64,000 nt of DNA from Monarcha castaneiventris obscurior (lineage: Eukaryota > Chordata > Aves > Passeriformes > Monarchidae). This document shows, in pieces, positions 13,036 to 24,035 of this stretch. The stretch's first letter is position 1, and every line of letters starts with the position of its first letter. Position numbers and translations under genes: made by a program. The notes below the pieces were generated by a model. That model was not told the origin of the DNA. It made no database searches and saw only the letters and a program-made list of their open reading frames with translations. The stretch lies in contig JAMPIT010000700.1 of NCBI GenBank assembly GCA_026261815.1, positions 124,001-188,000 on the forward strand. Reading direction: 5' to 3'.

Positions 13036-15164
13036 TTTTCCCGGTGTGGCTCCGTCAGGGACTGTCCCAGCAGCACCATCCCACAGCGCATCCCAAGGAG
13101 CATTCCAGGAGCTCCAAACACCCTCCAGGTCCCGTTCTGGGTGACAAAGACACTTGGGAACGTTGTGCTCCTAGGCCTGGGGTTGGATATGGCCTTGCTC
13201 CATCCCCACAGGCAAGACCCGGCTTTTCCCAGCTCTGGGATGAGACCTGGATCTGGAACGTGGAGATCCCAACCACTCCAGCATCCCACAGGCCATGGAA
13301 TTCTGGAGCTGCCCTTGTTCCATCCCAGCCCAAATCCTGAGGGATCAAACCCTCAGCTCCCAACTCCTCCAGCTCCAGGGGGCCATTCCCAGCCTCTGGA
13401 GCTGCCTGGCACCACCAAAATTCCCCCTCACTCCCATCTGAGGTGATGCTGGGATGGGATTTTCCCGGTGGAAAATCATCCCACAGACCCAAGGACTCAT
13501 TCCCCTTGGGGTTATGGCTGTGTCCCTTTTTCCCACCCCACCAGACCCCCGGGAGCTTCTTGGGATCCTTGGGATGAACCCCTGGGTGCCAGGAGATCCC
13601 GGTGCGGCGATTCCAGAGGCCGAGGGATGGAGCGTGGGATGAGAAACGGCTTTTCCCATCCGTGGGAGGTTTAGTGAGGAACAACAGCAGCTTGGGGCTG
13701 GAAACATCCCAGTTGGGCAGGAAAAAGCCATTCCTGCCAAAACTCCTGGCAGGAAAACCACGGCTTGGAACTCCCGGCGCTTGCGGGGGAGTTCAGGGAA
13801 AGCGGCTTGGCTGGGAATGTTTGAGGCATCCTTCCCCATCCCGGTGTTCCCAGAGGGGTGCCCAGCTCCAGGGGGACACCCCAAGGCTGTCACAGAACAT
13901 TTTTCCCTCCCAAACCCCTCTCAGGGCTCGGATCTGAAAATTCCAGAATCTTTGGCTGCTGGTGGGGGGGGGAGTCCAGGATGCTCCTGCCCGCTCCCAA
14001 CCCCTCCCGAACATTCCTGGGACAGGGATGAGGATCCCAAAGTGCAGGACGTGTTTAACAGCACTTAGGGATGGCCGCTGTCACATCGATGTCCCCGACA
14101 CCGCTCTCAATTGCAGCACCTCCGGGAATGTGGGAATTGCAGCGGCTGATCCGGCGCCGGATCCGTGTCCCCAATCCGTGTTCCCGCTTTGCGACATAGT
14201 TTTGCATTTTGCTCCTCGTTTTTGCACTTTTCACGCTTTTCAGGACCTGAACCGTCAGCTCTGGCAGCTGGAGGCGGTGGGAGCCCTCCCTTTTCCTGCC
14301 GCAGGGATGCGGGAGAGTGGGAAGAGCCGTTTTTCTCCCAAATCCTCAATTTTCCTCCCCAGGAAGCAGCCGGGGCCGTGGGCAGTGACTGAAGGTGCCG
14401 GTGCCAGGACGGCTGTGAGAAACCAGGGAATTCCCAGGCTTCCCAAATCTCTCTGGCCTCATCCAGCCAGGAGGGATCCCTGAGTTTGGGGTGCTCCAGA
14501 GGGTGGGAGAAGCAGGGGGACAGGGAACTCTTGGAATACTGGGGAGTGGGACACGTGGGAAGTGGGAATGCTGCAGTGGGGTGACAATGCCGTGTCCCAG
14601 ACAGATCCCAGACAGGCTGGGAGTCACTTTTCCCTCCCTCATCTCCAGGACAGGAATTTCTGGATTCAACCCCCCCAACAAAATTTGGGTGGCCAAAATC
14701 CCTGTGGAAAATCCGCTCCAGGCTGCAGCCCCCATTCCAAGCTGTGCCGGCTCCTTCATTCCCAAATCCCAGCTTCCTGGTGGAGGGAAGGGGCTCAGGG
14801 GTGGGGTCCCAGCACAGACCCCAGGGGTGGCCTCGGTGGGGACAGGGCCAGCAGGGTGGCAGAGAGGGGGACACCAGGGCACATCTGGGCACAGCTGGGC
14901 ACGGCGAGGGGGCACTGGAGACCCCAGCCCCCCTTTTGGGGACCCCACAGAGGCAGCGCTGCTGCAGCCCCCCCCCCCCCCTTTTCCGTGCCCCTCACGG
15001 TTTGTTTTCCTTTCCCGGAGAACTCCGGCTGACCCGAGGCTGGGAAGAGCCTCTGGAGCAGGGTGGGGGGGGGGGGGGGAGCCCGGCGGGACCCCCGGAG
15101 CCGCCCCCTCCTCTCGGTAATGGTTTGCAGCTGCCTCCTCCTCGCCCTCCTCTTCCTCGGGGTG
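13036..15164. other. Unique sequence, no gene recognised
   Basis: Longest non-repetitive stretch of the left half. Mixed CpG-rich sequence with C and G homopolymers at 14968-14981 and 15064-15079. No open frame resembles a known domain. A cttttcag acceptor-like site at 14234 has no supportable exon behind it. Confidence 0.4.
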
Positions 15165-15845
15165 GGGTTGGGGGACACCGCGGCAGGGCCGGGGACACCC
15201 GGGGGGGAACACGGAGGGGCTGGGGGACACCAGGGACACCCGGGGAGGGGGCACGGGGACAGGAGGGGCTGGGGGACACCAGGGACACCCGGGGAGGGGA
15301 CACGGGGGGCTGGGGGACACCATGGCAGGGCCAAGGGCACCCGGGGAAGGGACACGGGGACAGGAAGGGCTGGGGGACACCAGGGGCACCCGGGGAAGGG
15401 ACACGGGGTGGGGGACACCATGGCAGGGCCAGGGGCATCTGGGGAGGGGACACGGGGCACGGGGAGCTGGGGGACACCATGGCAGGGCCGGGGACACCCG
15501 GGGAGGGGAGACAGAGGGGCTGGGGGACACCAGGAACACCCGGAGAGGGGACACGGAGGGGCTGGGGGACACCATGGCAGGGCCAGGGACACCCGGGGAA
15601 GGGACACGGGGACACGGGGGGCTGGGGGACACCCGGGGAGGGGACACGGGGAAAGGGGGGCACCATGGCAGGGCCAGGGACACCCGGGGAGGGGACAGGA
15701 GGGGCTGGGGGACACCATGGCACGGCCAGGGGCATCTGGGGAGGAACACGGAGGGGCTGGGGGACACCAGGGACACCCGGGGAGGGGACAGGAGGGGCTG
15801 GGGGACACCAGGGACACCCGGGGAGGGGACACGGAGGGCACCGTG
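15165..15845. repeat. GC-rich minisatellite, unit roughly 40-60 bp
   Basis: Built on ggctgggggacaccagggac and acccggggaggggacacgg. Long open frames on both strands are repeat artefacts. Confidence 0.92.
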
Positions 15846-15859
15846 AGGGGGAGGGTGGG

Positions 15860-18055
15860 GGTGAGTGTGCACGTGTGTGTGTGTGTGTGTGTGCGCGCAT
15901 TGTGTGTGCACGTGTGTGTTTAGGTGCACACGCGTGTGTTCATGTGGGCGTGGGTGTGCTCACGGGGTGTGTGTGGATGCGTGTGCGTGCGTGCATGGGG
16001 TGCGAGCGCACACGCGTGTGCTCGTGTGTGTGGGTGTGCAAACGGGGTGTGTGAACACGGGTGTGTGCACGCGTGTCTGCGCTCATAGTGTGTGCAAACG
16101 GGGTGTGTGTGAGCGCTGGTGTTCATGTGTGTGTGTGTGAGTCTGTGGGTGTGCACATGGGTGCGTGTGTGCAAACGCTGCGTGTTTGGGTGTGCACATT
16201 GGGTGTGCAAGGATGTACAAATGGGGTGTGTGTGTGCAGGTGTGTGCACACGGGTGTGTGTGAGTGCTGATGTTTATGTGAGCATGCGTGTGAGTTTGTG
16301 GGTGTGCACATGGGTGCGTGTGTGCAAACACTGTGTGTTTGGGTGTGCACATTGGGTGTGCAAGGATGTACAAACGGGGTGTGTGCATGCGGGTGTGTGC
16401 ACACGTGGTGTGTGTGTGAGCATTGGTGTTCATGTGTGCATGCGTGTGAGTTTGTGGGTGTGCACACGGGTGTGTGTGTGCAAATGCTGCACATGTGTGC
16501 ACATTGGGTGTGCAAGGATGTACAAACGGGGTGTGTGTGTGCAGGTGAGCATACGGGGTGTGTGTGAGTGCTGGTGTTCATGTGTGTGTGTGTGTGAGTT
16601 TGTGGGTGTGCACACAGGCGTGTGTGCAAATGCTGTGCGTGTGTGCACATTGAGTGTGCAAGGATGTACAAACGGGGTGTGTGTGAGCATTGGTGTTCAC
16701 GTGCACATGCGTGTGAGTTTGTGGGTGTGCACATGGGTGTGGGTGTGCAAACGCTGTGCGTGTGCGTGCACATTGGGTGTGCAAGGATGTACAAATGGGG
16801 TCTATGTGTGCAGGTGTGTGCACATGGGGTGTTTGTGAACGCTGGTATTTGTGTGCACATGCGTGTGAGTTTGTGGGTGTGCACACGGGTGTGTGTGTGC
16901 AAATGCTGTGTGTTTGGGTGTGCACACTGGGTGTGCAAGGATGTACAAACGGGGTGTGTGTGTGGGTGTGCACACGGGTGTGTGTGAGCGCTGGTGTTCA
17001 TGTGCGTGTGTGTGAGTTTGTCGGTGTGCACATGTGTGTGCGTGCAAACGCTGCGCGTGTGTGCACATTGGGTGTGCAAGGATGTACAAATGGGGTGTGT
17101 GTGCTCATCGTGTGCACACATGGGGTGAGTGTGAGCACGGGTGTTTATGTGAGCATGTGTGTGAGTTTGTGGGTGTGCACACAGGTGCATGCGTGCAAAT
17201 CCTGCACGTGTGCACATTGGGTGTGCAAGGATGTACAAACGGGGTGTGTGCTTGCAGGTGAGCACATGTGGTGTGTGTGTGAGCACGGGTGTTCACGTGC
17301 GCGTGCGTGTGAGTCTGTGGGTGTGCACACAGGCGTGTGTGCAAACGCTGTGTGTTTGGGTGTGCACATTGGGTGTGCAAGGATGTACAAACGGGGTGTG
17401 TGCGTGCAGGCGTGTGCACATGTGGTGTGTGTGTGAGCGCTGGTGTTCGTGTGCACATGCGTGTGAGTTTGTGGGTGTGCACACGGGTGTGAGTGTGCAA
17501 ACGCTGCGTGTTTGGGTGTGCACATTGGGTGTGCAAGGATGTACACACGGGGTGTGTGCCCATTGTGTGTGCAAACGGGGTGTGTGTGAGCGCTGGTGTT
17601 TATTTAAGCATGCGTGTGAGTTTGTGGGTGTGCACACGTGTGTGTGTGCAAACGCTGTGCGTGTGTGCACATTGGGTGTGCAAGGATGTACAAACGGGGT
17701 GTGTGCGTGCAGGTGTGTGAACATGAGTGTGTGCACGCGTGTGTGCGCTCATTGTGTGTGCACACGGGGTGTGTGTGTGAGCGCTGGTGTTTATGTGTGC
17801 CTGCGTGTGCAGTTGTGGGTGTGCACACGGGTGCGTGTGTGCACACTGAGTGTGCAAAGATGTACAAATGGGGTGTGTGAGTGCAGGTGTGCGCTCATCG
17901 TGTGTGCATACGTGGCGTGTGTGAGCGCTGGTGTTCATGTGTGTGTGTGAGTGTGAGTCTGTGGGTGTGCACACGGGTGCGAGTGTGCAAACGCCGCGCG
18001 TTTGGGTGTGCACACTGGGTGTGCAAGGATGTACACACGGGGCGTTCCCGTGGGT
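15860..18055. repeat. GT/TGTGCA-rich array with a compound unit of about 150-200 bp
   Basis: Alternating purine-pyrimidine sequence. Within it gtgtgcaaggatgtacaaac recurs about a dozen times with gagcgctggtgttcatgtg and gtgagtttgtgggtgtgcac between copies. Strong Z-DNA-type composition. Confidence 0.93.
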
Positions 18056-18267
18056 GTGCAAGGGGATGCTCGGAGCTCACACAATCACCCCCCTGCCCAT
18101 GCGTGTGCAAGAACACGCGCGTGTGCAAGAGCTGGTGCGTGCCGAGGGGAAACTGAGGGTGTCCTCGAACTCGGGGCTTTCCGGGGCTTCCCGAGGTTTT
18201 CCAACCCCAAAATCCCAACCCTCACCCCCGGATACAGCGCTGGGGTCGGGAAGGGACCTCGGGTGGA

Positions 18268-19655
18268 CACAGGGAATGTGGGAATTGCAGATTTTGGGCA
18301 CCGGGAATGTGGGAATTGCAGATTTTGGACACCAGGAATGTGGGAATCGGAGATTTTGGACACTGGGAGTGTGGGAATCGCAGATTTTGGACACCAGGAA
18401 TGTTGGGAATCGCAGATTTTGGACACGGGGAATGTGGGAATCGCTGATTTCGGTCACCGGGAATGTGGGAATTGCTGCCTTTGGACACTGGGAATGTGGG
18501 AATGGTAGATTTTGGACTCCTGGAATGTGGGAATCGGAGATTTTGGACACTGGGAATGTGGGAATCGCAGATTTTGGACACCAGGAATGTGGGAATTGCA
18601 GATTTTGGACTCCTGGAATGTGGGAATCCCAGATTTTGGACACCAGGGAATGTGGGAATTGCAGATTTTGGACACCAGGAATGTGGGAATCACGGATTTT
18701 GGACACCGGGAATGTGGGAATCGCAGATTTTGGACTCCTGGAATGTGGGAATCCCAGATTTTGGACACCAGGGAATGTGGGAATTGCAGCCTTTAGACAC
18801 CGGGAATGTGGGAATTGCAGATTTTGGACACCAGGGAATGTGGGAATTGCAGCCTTTAGACACCGGGAATGTGGGAATTGCAGATTTTGGACTCCTGGAA
18901 TGTGGGAATCACGGATTTTGGACACCGGGAATGTGGGAATCGCAGATTTTGGACACGGGGACTGTGGGAATTGCGGATTTTGGACACCGGGAATGTGGGA
19001 ATTGCTGCCTTTGGACACTGGGAATGTGGGAATCGCAGATTTTGGACACCGGGAATGTGGGAATCGAAGATTTTGGACACTGGGGAATGTGGGAATTGCA
19101 GCCTTTAGACACCAGGAATGTAGGAATCGCAGATTTTGGACGCAGGGAATGTGGGAATTGCAGCCTTTAGACACTGGGAATGTGGGAATTGCAGATTTTC
19201 GACTCCTGGAATGTGGGAATTGCAGATTTTGGACACTGGGAATGTGGGAATCTCAGCCTCTGGACACGGGGAACGTGGGAATTGCAGATTTTGGACACCG
19301 GGAATGTGGGAATTGCAGATTTTGGACACTGGGAATGTGGGAATCACAACCTTTGGACACCAGGAATGTGGGAATCAGAGATTTTGGACACCAGGAATGT
19401 AGGAATCACAGATTTTGGACACTGGGAATGTGGAAATCTCAGCCTCTGGACACCGGGAACGTGGGAATTGCAGATTTTGGACACCGGGAATGTGGGAATG
19501 GCAGATTCTGGACACTGGGAATGTGGGAATCGCAGGTTTTGGACACCGGGAATGTGGGAATCGCTGCCTCGGGACACCAGGAATGTGGGAATCGCTGCCT
19601 CGGGACACCGGGAATGTGGGAATCGCTGCCTCGGGACACCGGGAATGTGGGAATT
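18268..19655. repeat. 31-bp minisatellite
   Basis: About 44 units of ggaatgtgggaattgcagat followed by tttggacacc, with variants such as cctttagacacc and actcctggaatg. Confidence 0.95.
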
Positions 19656-19942
19656 CGGGTGGCACCGCGTCCCCTCCCCTTCCCGCTGGCACCGCGTTCC
19701 CGTGGCTGCCCTGCCCTTGGCGGGGCGGGGGGAAGGAAGCGATCCAGCCCTTCCCAGGCTGGGTGGGATCCATCCCTGCTCCCGGAGCGCCGGCAGGGCC
19801 GGGAAAAGGCGGGGAATGTCGGGGGGCTGCACCCCCTTCCCGCGGGATCCTCCCGGCATCCAGGTCACCCCGGCGGGGTGGGATCATCCCAATTTCCACC
19901 CCTCTGCCCATCCCGATCCGCCAGCTCCCTGTGGGATGCCTG

Positions 19943-19990
<48 letters not shown>

Positions 19991-20520
19991 GGAGGATGAG
20001 GACGGTGATGAAGATTCCCGTTATCCCGCTGCAGATCCCAGCCCAGGGAAGGCCCAGTCCGACCCCGGAAAAGCTGGGAAGGAGCAAACTGGGAGCGCTG
20101 GGCAGGAGGGGACGGAGGGAATGCCCAGATCCTGTTCCCAGCTCCCAGGATGGGGACACGATTCCACCCCGGAATGCTGGTGGGGGTTGGGGGCTCTGCT
20201 GTCCCCACCGGCCGGGCTGGGCTCCGGCCTCGCTTCCAGCCCCGGTTCTCCGTCCTCATCCCGGGGTTTCCTGTCCCGGCGGCATTTCCATGGGCAGGGC
20301 CTCAATTCCCGGAAAGCGCTACCTCATCCCTGTCGGGGCGCCAGGGACGCAAACACGGGCGGAGCCCCCGCCCTTGTCCCTGTCCCCCCCCCCTGCTTCC
20401 AGAACCATTCCCGGCTCCGGGCAGCGGTGCCAGGCAGGGCTGGGAGGGGGCTGGGACACCCCCCGGTCACCTGGAACCCCAAAATTCCCAGTACAGCACC
20501 AGTATAATCCCAAATGACTC
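19656..20520. other. Mostly unique spacer with a GAT/GTG microsatellite
   Basis: GAT runs from about 19944 to 19977, then GTG to about 19995. Frames give poly-Asp, poly-Met or poly-His. No gene recognised. Confidence 0.6.
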
Positions 20521-20900
20521 TCCGATATGCCCCAGTGATCTCAGCGACCCCAATGATCCCAGCAATTTCAGTGATCCAAATGATCCCAGCAGTTTCAGTG
20601 ATCCAAATGATCCCAGTAACTTCAGTGAGCCAAATGATCCCAGCAATTTCAGTGATCCAAATGATCCCAGCAATTTCAGTGATCCAAATGATCCCAGCAA
20701 TTTCAGCGAGCCAAATTATCCCAATTTTCCCAATGTTCCAATGACCCCAATTGTCTCAGTGATCCTAATGATTTAAACAATCCCGATTATCTCCACGACC
20801 CCGATGATCCAAATGATCCCAATTATCTCGACCATCCCAATTATCTCAGCGGTCCCAACTCCTTCTACTCGGTGATCCCAATGATCCCAAATTCCTCGAT
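20521..20900. repeat. 27-bp minisatellite
   Basis: About six good units of aatgatcccagcaatttcag and tgatcca at 20560-20715, then decayed gatccc/atctc copies to about 20900. Confidence 0.88.
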
Positions 20901-21019
20901 TATCGGAATGATCCCAATATTCTGCCCGTGCTTTTGAGGCCCCCACAGGTGGTTCCTTCCCATTATGGAGATTTTTGGGAATGACAGGACGGACCCTTTT
21001 TCTGCCTCCCTCCCTTGAG

Positions 21020-21215
21020 GTCTCCCAGATCTGATCCCACTCCCAGGACCCCCCTGGCTCTGCTCCCACCCTCGGGATCTCCCAGCTCTGATCCCAAATC
21101 TGGGATCTCCGGATCTGATCCCACTCCCAGGACCCCCCCAGCTCTGATCCCAAATCTGGGATCTCCGGATCTGATCCCACTTCCGGGACCCCCGGGCTCT
21201 GCTCCCTGGCACACC
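21020..21215. repeat. Short GATCC-rich tandem repeat
   Basis: Repeats of gatcccactcccaggacccc and gatcccaaatctgggatctc. Confidence 0.8.
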
Positions 21216-21419
21216 CCCATCCAGGAGCCCCCTCTGGGAATGGGAACGACCCTGGGGAGGAGAATCCCGGGATAATCCCGGGCTCCGGAGCCGCGATGGG
21301 GGCTGGATGTGGGGACAGATGTCACCCAGGAGGCGCAGTGACAAACCCGGCAGAGAGATTCAGACAAATTCGGGGTGACACCGGCGGAGCTGGGAGGGGT
21401 GCGGGGGTGGCGTGTCCCC

Positions 21420-21793
21420 CATTCCCGGCCACTTTTGGGACCCTCGTCCCCCCTCGGTGGCCGTGGCCGGGCGGGGAGCGGAGGTTCCGCTGCCGGCGGG
21501 GCCGGGGCTGGCCCTGCCTCCTCCTCCTCCTCCTCCACCTCCTCCTCCTCCTCCCGCTGCTCCCGCTCCCACATCTGCAGCTGGAATTGCAATTTGAGGC
21601 GCTGCCTGGGCCGGGACAGGGAGTGGGAGGAAGCCGGAGCGCGGGGGGCTGCGCGGGGCCCCGACGGGGACGGAGCCGCGGACGGGACGGGGACGGAGCC
21701 GCGGGCACCGCCCGGGCGGGCACGGCCCGAGTGACAAAGCGGGGGCTGCACCGAGGGGTCCCCAACCTGTGTCCCCCCTCCCTCCCCACAGCG
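21420..21793 (+). promoter_or_regulatory. HSPA12B: Candidate HSPA12B CpG-island promoter and non-coding first exon
   Basis: CpG-dense block with repeated ggcggggccgg and gacggggacggagccgcgg motifs and a short CTC trinucleotide run near 21520-21555. It ends at a consensus donor (gcg|gtgagt, GT at 21794). The first coding exon starts just after an acceptor 2.2 kb downstream, so an upstream non-coding exon is expected. Which base transcription starts at cannot be seen; no TATA box is evident. Confidence 0.4.
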
Positions 21794-22024
21794 GTGAGTG
21801 GCCCGGGGGGGTTGGGGGGGAGCTGGGGGGGCAGCAGCCAGTGGGGAAGTGGGGGTCAGCCCCGTCCCCTGGCCCAGGTGAGGGTGGCACCGCCCCGGGG
21901 GTCTCTACCCGGTTTGGGGGGCACTGGGGGGGTGCCAGGACTCGGTGGGTTCTTCCCAGTGGGAATGGGGGGCGGTGGGAGCGGGGGGGGGGAGTGGGGA
22001 TGGACGCTCTGCCACTGTCCCCGT

Positions 22025-22112
22025 GTGCCCTGTCCTGGGGGACACCGTGGTGACCACTGGGGACACCGCAGTGACCACTGGGGACACCTCGGTGACTACC
22101 GGGGACACCACC
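22025..22112. repeat. Small minisatellite in presumed HSPA12B 5' intron
   Basis: About four units of gtgaccactggggacacc. A second small array of gagttgtggggtcacccc follows at 22388-22443. The rest of 21794-23989 is unique intronic sequence without a recognised exon. Confidence 0.75.
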
Positions 22113-23992
22113 AGGGACAGTGCCACAAGGAGCCAGCACCGTGCGGGGGCTGTGGCAGCCCGTGCCAGGGACACCCCTGGGTGGTTTCCGTGTCCCAACC
22201 GTGGCCGAGGGGACAGGGAAAGGCTCCTGGGAACCCCAAAAGCTTCTCGGGAAGATTTGGGGTGTCCCCCAACCCCACAGTTGTGTTCAGCCCTGGCACA
22301 GGGGGGATGTGGGGACAAACAGCTCCTGGTGTCCCCGCAACATCTGGATCGGAGCCCCACAGCTGCCCTGAGCACCCCGTGGGGACACCTCGAGTTGTGG
22401 GGTCACCCCGAGTTGTGGGGACACCCCGAGTTGTGGGGTCACCGCGCCAGGCCAAGCCAGTGTCCCCCCGTGCCACTCTCGGCCGTGCCACAGCCCCGCT
22501 GTCGCTCCTGGCTCCTCCACCCTGATCCCGACCCAAACTTTGTTTCCTTTCCCCGTTTCCGTGAGCCCCCGCAGAGGCGGAAATGGTGGAAAATCCTCAA
22601 AATCGCCGCTCCTGCCAGAGGCAGCCCCGGAGCCACACCGGGATCCTGCCCTAGAAGGGACCCCCCAGAGTCGGGGACTTGGTGTTGTGTCCCCCGTGAG
22701 GTCACTGCCCGGGGCTAGGGGACACCTCGGGGGGCTGAGGTCGCCCACCCTCTTTGCAGGGACCCCAACAGGGGGTTGGCACCTTGGGGACAAAGGTGGC
22801 TTTCGGCCACCCCCTGCCAGTCCCGGAGAAGGAGGATTTTGGCCGCCCAGAGCCCGAGGGTCAGCACAGACCCCCGGAGTGACCCCCTGGACACCCCCCA
22901 TGGCCATGGAGGGACAGGGAATGAATCCACGGAGCCACCAGTGGCATGTCCCTCTGGATCCGTCCATCTGCAGGATGTGGGAGCTCAGACCGTGGGGTTG
23001 GAGACACTGGGCACACATCCCAAAACCAGAACCCGAGCCCCAGGCAGCGTTTTTGTTGGAAAACACACAAATCCCACAGTTGGGGGCTGATTCCTGGAGC
23101 GTGTCCCTGCAGGAAAACCTCCTGGAAAGCCCCATTTTGGTGGAAAAGCCCCTGGACCACCCCCAACTTGCCAGGACCCCCCACTCTGGGTCACCCCAAG
23201 GCCACCAGCACCGCTGTCCCCACCCGCAGCCCCGGGGTGGCCGGAGCTGGACCCCCCCATTCCAGGGAAAGCGTCCTCACCTGCCGTTTGTATCCTAAAG
23301 GGGTTTTTTTTTGGGAACAAGGAAAGCTGTGGGGGCCGGCAGTGCGTGGGTGGGTTTGGCTCGTGGCGAGGCCTCTCCCGATGAGCTCAGCCCTATCCCG
23401 AGCCGCCGGATTTGTGGGATGAGAGCGGCCGGTGTGGGCTGGGGGGCTCGGAGGTGCCGGGATGCCGTGGCCTCGGGAAGGGAGCCAGGAGCTGGGGTGT
23501 TATCCCGGGAAGAAGATTTGGAGTTGGTCCAGGCTGGGTCCAGGATTCCTCTGGCCACCGCCTTTCCATCGGGAAAATAAGTTGGGATTTTTCCTAAACA
23601 AGACCCCAAAAAAGGGTTTTGGCTGAGGGTAAAAATGTGCAGGGAACAGCAATTCCCACAAACCCATATCCCACACATTTTTATCCCACACATTTTTATC
23701 CCACACATCTGTCGGACCTGCTCAGTGACAGGAATTCGGGCCCCTGTCCCCACAGTGGCCGTGACCCCGGCGGTGCCAATCGTGGATGCCCCAAACATCG
23801 ACAGAACCAGAACCACACCCTGTCACGAGCTGGGATTTGGGGTCCCTTCCTGCAAACCCTACAAATCCCAGCCCCGTCCCCGCTGTGGTTTTGGGGGCGG
23901 TCAAGGTTGGGGTCACACTGAGGGGACACCGTGGCCACCCCACGCCTCCGAGGGGACACAGGGATGGATTTTGTCCCTTTCTTTTCCAGGCC

Positions 23993-24035
23993 ATGGCGAT
24001 GCTCCTGGAGCCCGGGATGCAGAGCCTGCGGATGG
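23993..24035 (+). CDS. HSPA12B: HSPA12B coding exon 1 (start codon)
   Basis: Encodes [14 protein letters not shown] plus one base. The exon begins at 23990 after the acceptor cttttccag and ends before the donor gtaagg at 24036. A second ATG lies two codons later. The layout (acceptor immediately before the ATG, so a non-coding exon upstream) matches the mammalian gene. Confidence 0.88.

Noticed and set aside
14234..14290. Exon-like stretch after cttttcag (DLNRQLWQLEAV)
   Set aside because: Attractive acceptor, but no in-phase donor or neighbouring exons and no family match.
19920..20030. Acidic protein suggested by a poly-Asp run
   Set aside because: Poly-Asp comes from a GAT microsatellite; other frames give poly-Met and poly-His equally.
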